Source: Entrophospora sp. SA101
Lineage: Eukaryota; Glomeromycota; Glomeromycetes; Entrophosporales; Entrophosporaceae
NCBI GenBank assembly: GCA_958430865.1
Contig: CAUDNR010002524.1
Location: 25,514-50,689, forward strand
Length of the DNA stretch: 25,176 nucleotides
Direction of reading: 5' to 3'
In this document: positions 18,940-25,176 of the stretch, one piece after another
Position numbering within the stretch: position 1 is the stretch's first letter
How the letters are laid out: each line of letters starts with the position of its first letter
Notes under the pieces: model-generated
What the model saw: the letters and a program-made list of their open reading frames with translations, nothing else
Told to the model about the DNA's origin: nothing
The model's database searches: none
Made by a program: the position numbers and the translations under genes

Positions 18940-19000
18940 CAAGTCACTTGAGGATAAAACCCATGTGCTTGAAGATAAAACCCAAAGCACTTGAGGATAT
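18940..19000. repeat. ~21-bp tandem repeat, under three copies
   Basis: The unit (CACTTGAGGATAAAACCCA, with GTGCTTGAAGATAAAACCCA as second copy) repeats with a partial third copy GCACTTGAGGATAT. Confidence 0.75.
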
Positions 19001-19269
19001 TCTTAAGCTGCACAAAAAATATTGATATCAAAAAAATGTAAATTTTTTTTGCTTGAGATTCAGCCTTAAACTTTTGTCCTTGTTGGCTGACCATAGCACC
19101 CTAGGATTTGTCCATGGTACTGGTCCATTGATGATTTATTGGTGTAACATTTTAACCATCTTTAGTATATATTTTATTAATGGCAATGGATGGACCATAC
19201 CAAAGTTCATTGGTCTCAATGGACCATATGGATACAAAAAATTTTTAAAATTTTTGTAGATTTGTAAGA
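19001..19269. other. Upstream region of the hydrolase gene
   Basis: It holds inverted motifs around TGGTCCATTG (19121-19130) and CAATGGACCATA (near 19218), plus CAATGGATGGACCATACCA (19184-19202). These could be a small palindromic repeat or operator-like sites. No gene is supported: a short frame at 19053-19259 has no protein-like content. Confidence 0.4.
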
Positions 19270-20699
19270 ATGATTTTTACTGTAAGCGCAAATACCATTA
19301 TAAAAACAAAGTTAACAACAAAATGGTTTTTTAACTATCATCATTATAAATCATTTAAAAAAAGATATTATTCTTCAAAAAAATCTTCATCCGAGCCTGT
19401 TACACTATCATTTAGTAAATATGATCCATTATCAAATAAATCAATAAATTTAATTCCACCACTTTTGATTCTTCATGGATTATTTGGATCAAAACAAAAT
19501 TGGAAATCTTTAGCAAAAATGTTTGCTCAGAGTTTAAATACTAGTGTTTACGCCTTAGTAAATTAAACATTACTTACATGCATATACTTTGATTTGTATA
19601 TAAATACATTCATCTAATAATAATAATATTGTTGTTCTTTATCTTTAAGGATTTAAGAAACCATGGAGATAGTCCACATTCATCGATTGTTAATTATGAA
19701 ATAATGTCGGATGATGTAGCAAAATTTATCACTGATCATAAATTAAACCAAGCTATTATAATGGGACATTCTATGTATGAATGAATGCTATATATACTAT
19801 AGTTTAAAAAAGTTAATTAATCTTCTTTTCTAAAAGTATATTTAACCTAATTATTATTAATAACATATGAAGGAATAATAATTATAATGTCATAATTAAT
19901 GTTTTTTTTAATTCAAATATTCACATATATATAGGGGAGGCAAAGTTGCAATGGCAATGGCACTCAGACAAGTTCCACAAGTTGAAAGGCTTATTGTTGT
20001 TGATGCTTCACCTACTAATGTTCGAATATCGGATGAATTTGCTTTTTATATCGATACTATGAAAAAAGTTGAAAATGTTGGTGTGATTAAACAAAGTAAA
20101 GCTGATGAAATCATGCAAGACTACATTTCCGTAATTATCAATTTAATTCTTTTTATCAAATAAACATGTTAAATGATTAAAATAATCATTAATTAATAAT
20201 AATAATTTCTTTAGAATCCATCTATTAGGCATTTCTTATTAACCAATTTGAAAAAAGATCCAGATACCGGATTATATAAATTTCGTATTCCTTTAAATAT
20301 TTTGGATGATTCTTTGGTAACATTAGGAGATTTTCCATTTAATCATGCTCATCACACTTTTCATAAAAAATCATTATTCATTCGAGGAAAAAATTCCAAT
20401 TATATACCATTAAAAGTAAATATTAAATATTATATTTATCATTATTAATGTGATCTACATCTAATATTGTTTTTATTGTTATAATAAAGATTTATCCAAC
20501 TATTGAAACTTTTTTTCCTAATTCAATAATTGCTGAAGTAGATGCTGGCCATTGGGGTAAAAATTAATAATTAATTGATGAAAATTTACAAGTTTTAATT
20601 AATAATTTTTTAAAATAATATTTTTTTAATGATAATTTAGTTCATGCTGAGAAACCTTTGGAGTTTGCAAATATCGTAACAGATTTTCTCAAAAGTTGA
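19270..20699 (+). CDS. Mitochondrial alpha/beta hydrolase, ABHD11/Imo32/Eat1 group
   Basis: Six exons: 19270-19557, 19650-19774, 19935-20130, 20215-20415, 20490-20556, 20641-20699, giving 311 residues. The first ~45 residues are rich in Lys, Ser and Tyr with no acids until residue 42, and contain FKKRYYSSKK, a typical mitochondrial presequence with a likely cut near RYY/S. The fold follows: HGLFGSKQNWKSLA (oxyanion region), DLRNHGDSPHS (97-107), nucleophile elbow GHSMGG with Ser137, VVDASPTN with Asp161 (24 residues after Ser, the spacing of the Eat1 triad), and DAGHWVHAEKP with His291. Mammalian ABHD11 protects lipoylated 2-oxoglutarate dehydrogenase; yeast Eat1/Imo32 members act as esterase or ethanol acetyltransferase. 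Substrate here is unknown. A possible AATAAA lies at 20743-20748. It is convergent with the Vms1 gene, 99 bp between stops. Confidence 0.93.
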
Positions 20700-20798
20700 T
20701 ATTTTTTTAAAAAAATTAATATTAATAGTATTAAAATAGTAAAATAAATAATCCAAAATCAATAATTTAATAATTTTAATAATCATAATTTAAGAGCT

Positions 20799-23221
20799 CT
20801 ATTTATTAAAATCCCTGACGCATTGAGTACTACAAAATTTTAAATTAAATTTATCAAATGGAATTAATCCTGACAAAGATTTTCTGCACATTTTACAAAT
20901 ATTATTATTATTAATGTTAGTTGTAACTCCTCTATTTGATAATTTTAATAATCTTTCTTCAGCTGCTCTTGCCCTTTTCTCTCTTTCGATATTTAAACGT
21001 TCTTCAGGTGTTAATCCAATTAAATATACTTCAGACGATGACGATTCAGTAGTAGTAGCTTTAGTACCAACTTTATAACCTTTATCCGATTTCTTACTAG
21101 ATATTATTGTTGATGAATCATTATCAAGGCTATCATGATTATTGCCACCACCGCCATCACCACCACCACCACCACCACCACCATCACTCTTTAAAGGCTT
21201 TTTCTTTTTCTTTTTTCCCTTCGTTTTTTTACGTTGTTCACCTTCCATTTCTTTTGTTAATGGACTCGGAACTCGTGCTAATTTCCAATCGTATTTATCA
21301 GGTTCATCAGCCATAAATCTACGGAAAACATTCCTTGTCTCTTTGTCTTTTGCTATTTCATATGCTGTCATATTTTTGATTTTGGATGTTTGTGTCGGGT
21401 TTGCTCCTTGTTTCAATAAATACTCCACAATATCATAATGTCCCAACGATGATGCTAAATGAAGTAATGTAGGTGTTTTATTAGTATCAATAATGTTATT
21501 ATTATTATTGATAGGAAATTGTTCTAGAAGAGTATTATGATTAGATGTTTTTGATAGATGATTAATTAATTGATTTAGTTTTCCTTTCTTTATAATCTGA
21601 ATTATTTTAATATTTTCATCTTCATCTTGTATTTCTTGCGTTTCTTCTTGTCTTTGAACTTCCACAAAGTCCTCTTTCCGTTCTTGTGATGATTTATCTT
21701 TTAATAAATCATCCTCTTTATTTTTATCATCTTCATCACCTTCTTCTGTTGTTAATGACAGTTCAAATATTTTTACAGTAATCAATTCATTAAAACTTCT
21801 TTCCAATTCCTTGAATGTCTAAATTATTTTTTTAAAAAATTTTTTTTAAAGCCATATATATATATATATACATACATATAAATATATTCAGAAACATCTT
21901 ATAAAAATATTGTACGAACCGGTCGTCTTGTAGAAAACGGAAACGTGGAAATACGTGGATCATCTTTTTTTAAAACCGCATTTTCATACCCATAAATTAT
22001 TTTTTTATTTCTTCCGGGTGCATGCATAAATATCAATTCACTCTGATCAATCATCAATCTCCATTCCTCGATCAATTCTCTTATCTCTTTAGATAATGCC
22101 ATTTCATTATATCTTCTTAAATCTGCTCCTGCTGATTTTGCTTTTCCTTTTGAATTATCATTGCTTGATTGACTTCCTCCTTGCTTTCTACGTGCTTTAT
22201 TAATTAAATTGAATAATAAAATAATAATTTAATTTTAATAATTGAAATTTTTTTTTTTAAAAATATATATATATATTATTTACTTGTATAACGATGAAAG
22301 GTTTTATGAACTTTTATTGATTTTGAAAAATTTGTATTATGAATACTATTGATATCTAAAATTGATCCTGCAAAATGTCCGCCCATCAACATAATCATTG
22401 TCCAATATCTTGGTTCTTTATGTTGTGATTGTTGCTTTTGTGGTTTCTGTTTTTGTTGTTTTTGATTTTTTTTTTTTAATTGTAATTTTAACAAGTCATT
22501 TTTAATCAATTCAAGAGTTTTACCTCGATTCTGAAGAATATTTTTATAAATACCAAAGCAGATTGGTTTAGGCGATGAATTTGGACAACTAAATAAAATT
22601 AATGAATTATTCTTATTATTATTATCGGATTTCTTTAATCGAAGTTCTTCTTTTTCTTCTTCTTTTTCCATTCTTTTTAATTCATTGTCAACAAGAGTTA
22701 TCGCGCCATTGTCTTCATCTATTTCCTCTTCATCTTCCAATTCTGTATCAGATCCTGAAATACTTGACATACTGTCTAAAAAATACCAAAATCAATTTCC
22801 ATTACCGCATTGCATTTTTACTATTATAAAATAATCGATCTTCTAACTAACCATTCATAATTTCTTCAAAGTTCTGCTCACTTATCGGTTGATAATTTTT
22901 AAATTTACCAGCTTCTAAATATTTAACATGACGTTTAACATTATAACGATGCCAATCCAATTTGAAATGGGTTCGTTGTTGTTCACCGTCCTCAAAATCC
23001 GTAATGCCACATACTAAACATGAAAATGATTTTGCGGTAGCGGTGTTGATGGTGGTAATGCTGGTGTTGCTTAATTGCTCTTGAACTTCTTTATTAATAT
23101 CGCAGTTATCATGGAGAATTTTTTCTGATTTTAGGTTAATTGAAGTATTTTTAAAAGTAATGTCTTGTAACATTTCTTCCGGTAAAGAAAAAACTTTTAA
23201 TGGTTCTTTAAATTTATTCAT
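20799..23221 (-). CDS. VMS1: Vms1/ANKZF1-type peptidyl-tRNA cleaving factor
   Basis: Four exons on the minus strand: 23221-22852, 22775-22284, 22194-21920, 21818-20799, giving 718 residues. In order: a C2H2-type finger (Cys68, Cys71, His85, His91, with LDWHRYNVKRH); an acidic then Gln/Lys-rich linker; the VLRF1 release-factor-like domain from about 245 (RYWTMIMLMGGHFAG, HKTFHRYTTRRKQGGSQ, catalytic-type Gln296 in GGSQ, then HAPGRNKKI); an ankyrin segment (495-549, TPTLLHLASSLGHYDIVEYL); a glycine run; a VCP-interacting motif matching Rx5AAx2R at 658-668 (REKRARAAEER); and a C-terminal zinc site (CKMC, FCSTQC). Vms1/ANKZF1 releases stalled nascent chains by cleaving the tRNA on the 60S subunit in ribosome quality control, working with Cdc48/p97, and protects mitochondria under stress. 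All hallmark residues are present. Confidence 0.95.
21142..21185. repeat. (CCA)n microsatellite coding a Gly run in VMS1
   Basis: About a dozen CCA/CCG-type triplets on the + strand encode GGGGGGGGDGGGG in the linker between ankyrin repeats and VIM. It follows a Lys run, so the linker is low-complexity and likely length-variable between strains. Confidence 0.85.
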
Positions 23222-23517
23222 GTTGTTAAATAGTTTAAAGATTTTTTTATTGTTTAAAAAACGTCTTTCTCTATTACTATTTATAAATTATTGTGTAACT
23301 ACGGACAATAAAGTAGTTGCGGTTTATAATAATAAATAATAATAAGCTTGCAACTGAGGGCTTTTGCTTTTTACACGCACGCCGTGCTACGCGAGATCAA
23401 AAATTCATTTATTTTAACATCAAAGTTGGGTTTGAATTATGTCTTATTCATCGCAAAGAGCAAAAAAAAGACATTATTCGGGCCAAGACAATAGTCTATT
23501 TTATTAAATTCGAAACA
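23222..23517. other. Region upstream of VMS1, no gene
   Basis: GTAACTAC and GTAGTTGC (23294-23322) could pair as a hairpin. The Vms1 promoter is expected on the minus strand here but no convincing TATA element was found. A short + frame (23439-, MSYSSQRAKKRHYSG) stops quickly. Confidence 0.35.
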
Positions 23518-23526
23518 TATAAATAG
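23518..23526 (+). promoter_or_regulatory. Orphan TATA box (TATAAATAG)
   Basis: A textbook TATA element, followed by about 200 bp that is richer in G+C than the surroundings (23527-23720, for example GGACAGCCGTACC and CAGCCACGACGTCCC). The first downstream ATG (23595) opens only a ~31-codon frame. It could drive a lost gene, a short transcript or the adjacent retroelement copy. Confidence 0.4.
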
Positions 23527-23805
23527 GACAGCCGTACCAAGATTGTTTTCGTAACAGCAACGTAGAGACATTCCTCTCAGGTCATTTCGGCACATGGAAC
23601 TCTACATTCTACATTCAGCCACGACGTCCCTGTCCCATCTACAAGTAATCAAGATAAAATTCAAGTTTACGAATGCGTACGTTACGTGAGCACATTCAAG
23701 CCACGAAATCATTTATCGTTATACAAAATAATCTAATTCATGATAAAAACACGCGATTCATTTATTATTATATATACAGCATGTTCGTTCGGAGCATCAA
23801 TCACG

Positions 23806-24946
23806 TTATTATTTATTCACAAAATAGCACCACAATTACAATTCACTGCAAGTTTAAGGTCTTGGCCCTCAGCAGCAAGATCTGAACTAACAGCAGTGGT
23901 AGCAGTACTGTTAGTCTCTCCTCCAAATGCAAATATTAGAATTTATACTGATAGTAAATGTACTATTGATCAATATGAACAATTAACTTCTACAACTTCT
24001 TCTACATCTCCTCGCAATATTTTTAAACAACACAACACATTGTTTGGATTATACTTCATGAAATTTTAGAAATAAAAAAAATTGATATTAGCTTTATTAA
24101 GGTCAAAGCACACAATGGAAATCATTTTAATGAAATGGTAGATTCATTGGCCAAAAATGCACACACACATGATTTCCCTCCTTTTTCAATTACAACTGAA
24201 TTTTTACAATCATTAAGATATATACCTAAATGGAATAATATTATCATAGAACAACATTTATGACACCTTATTACAAATATTTCATACAATGGGGGATTTG
24301 AAACCTGGCTAAATTTATATAGAAACAAAAAATATCACCAAACTTTAATAGATTGGGAACTGACTTTTGGAATTCTCAACACCTTTGAAACATCAACAGA
24401 AACATCATTTACTGCTTCAAACAAGAAAATTTCAAAAATTAAGTTATTAATTGAAGAACTTCCAACAGTTGAACACATCAAAAAATGAAGACCAGATCTA
24501 TATAACAATTGGAAGTGTCCTTTATGTAAGAACCAACTTGAATCATTTGAACATATTTGGAACTGTACACAAAATGTACAAAAAATTAAAGAAATATTAT
24601 ATAATGCAAAAAGCAAACTTATAAAAAATGTCCAAAAAAAGAATAAAGGAAAAAAATTGTCATCAAAAGATTTGGAACATGATCACCTGTGGTTTAACAA
24701 TCAGAATAATGCATCTTAACAGTGATCGATTTAATCAATGGCATTGTTCCAAAAATTTTATCTGACCAAATCAATAAATTTCTCAATAATAGAATGCACA
24801 CTAAAAAAATTATAACTAATTTTGTCAATGAACTTCAAAAAGAAATTTTAGAAGAAATATGGAAACCACGTTGTGAAATAATGCTAATCAATGAACATTC
24901 TGCTGGTATAGATAGAAAGCAAAAAATAAAAAGAAACCATTAAATT
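23806..24946 (+). pseudogene. Retroelement 3' end: RNase H plus zinc knuckle, decayed
   Basis: An RNase H domain begins in one frame (RSWPSAARSELTAVVAVLL, then IRIYTDSKCTIDQ, carrying the catalytic-type Glu and Asp). It continues after a frameshift near 24030 in another (WIILHEILEIKK, FIKVKAHNGNHFNEMVDSLAK, with the final Asp). That frame runs to 24719 with in-frame TGA at 24261-24263 and 24486-24488. It includes WKCPLCKNQLESFEHIWNC (24511-24567), a CxxC-x7-H-x4-C knuckle as found after RNase H in many fungal non-LTR elements. After a stop and frameshift near 24717, LINGIVPKILSDQINKF and LEEIWKPRCEI continue to a stop at 24941-24943. No reverse transcriptase or endonuclease part lies upstream, so the copy looks 5'-truncated. 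Not functional. Confidence 0.75.
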
Positions 24947-25176
24947 ATGTATCTACAATATCTAATGATCATAATATCCTTAATGACAATTTAGAATTGG
25001 ATAAAAGGGGATATTACATTCAATTAGATTTGGAGGCAAGTGGTTGGATTTTATAGTAATAGTTAACTAGCCATTGAATCGAGAATACCAGTTAGGTGAA
25101 TAGGCATTAACTTTAAGTAGGCCTAGCTGGTTCGATTTTTGAGTTACTAAATGGCAAGTTGGTCCCATGCACTCCA
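24947..25176 (+). other. Probable 3' tail of the retroelement
   Basis: A short open piece (LDLEASGWIL) ends in a stop near 25054. It is followed by untranslated sequence of mixed composition containing GGCCTAGCTGGTTCGA, which faintly resembles a Pol III B-box but lacks a matching tRNA body. The element end is not reached within the window. Confidence 0.35.

Noticed and set aside
21107..21438. His-rich and Pro-rich + strand ORFs
   Set aside because: Antisense shadows of the glycine microsatellite in the Vms1 last exon.
25120..25145. GGTTCGA box resembling a tRNA B-box
   Set aside because: No acceptor, D or anticodon arms can be folded around it; likely part of the retroelement tail.

Overview
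The window looks like nuclear DNA of an early-diverging fungus, most likely an arbuscular mycorrhizal fungus (Glomeromycotina, Rhizophagus-like). The grounds are strong A+T richness, many short GT-AG introns, fungal/eukaryotic gene families, decayed hAT and RNase H-bearing retroelement copies, and a secreted Kex2-type repeat precursor. The genus is inference; no rRNA or other marker is present.

Five intact protein genes are supported. Two lie in tandem on the + strand at 7-9.5 kb: a five-exon GPR1/FUN34/YaaH-family transporter (7026-8125) and a single-exon secreted precursor of four ~59-residue repeats, each opening with Lys-Arg (8709-9545). At 14076-18330 (+) is a 16-exon Uso1/p115 vesicle tether whose coiled coil is unusually short. 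At 19270-20699 (+) is a six-exon mitochondrial alpha/beta hydrolase (ABHD11/Imo32/Eat1 group). It runs tail to tail into a four-exon Vms1/ANKZF1 gene (23221-20799, -), the peptidyl-tRNA cleaving factor of ribosome quality control. The splice models were joined by hand; all phases close and no internal stops remain.

The rest is gene-poor and rich in mobile-element debris. The left 6 kb holds a hAT transposase pseudogene (2022-3780, -), a 215-bp MITE with a perfect 8-bp target duplication (1128-1342), a 388-bp TA-flanked MITE (5302-5689) and a 28-bp inverted repeat built on a TTAACCGGTTAA palindrome. Between 9.5 and 14 kb lie a G+C-rich island with stacked hairpins, a CDC20/Fizzy-like pseudogene interrupted by a ~203-bp MITE with its own 8-bp duplication, and a remnant that may be an F-box/LRR-type gene. 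The right end carries the decayed 3' part of a retroelement (RNase H plus a CCHC-like zinc knuckle).

The intact genes do not form a pathway: they are housekeeping functions (trafficking, mitochondrial hydrolase, ribosome quality control), a transporter and a secreted repeat protein. The most unusual gene is the Kex2-type repeat precursor, which could be a multi-copy secreted peptide hormone or effector.
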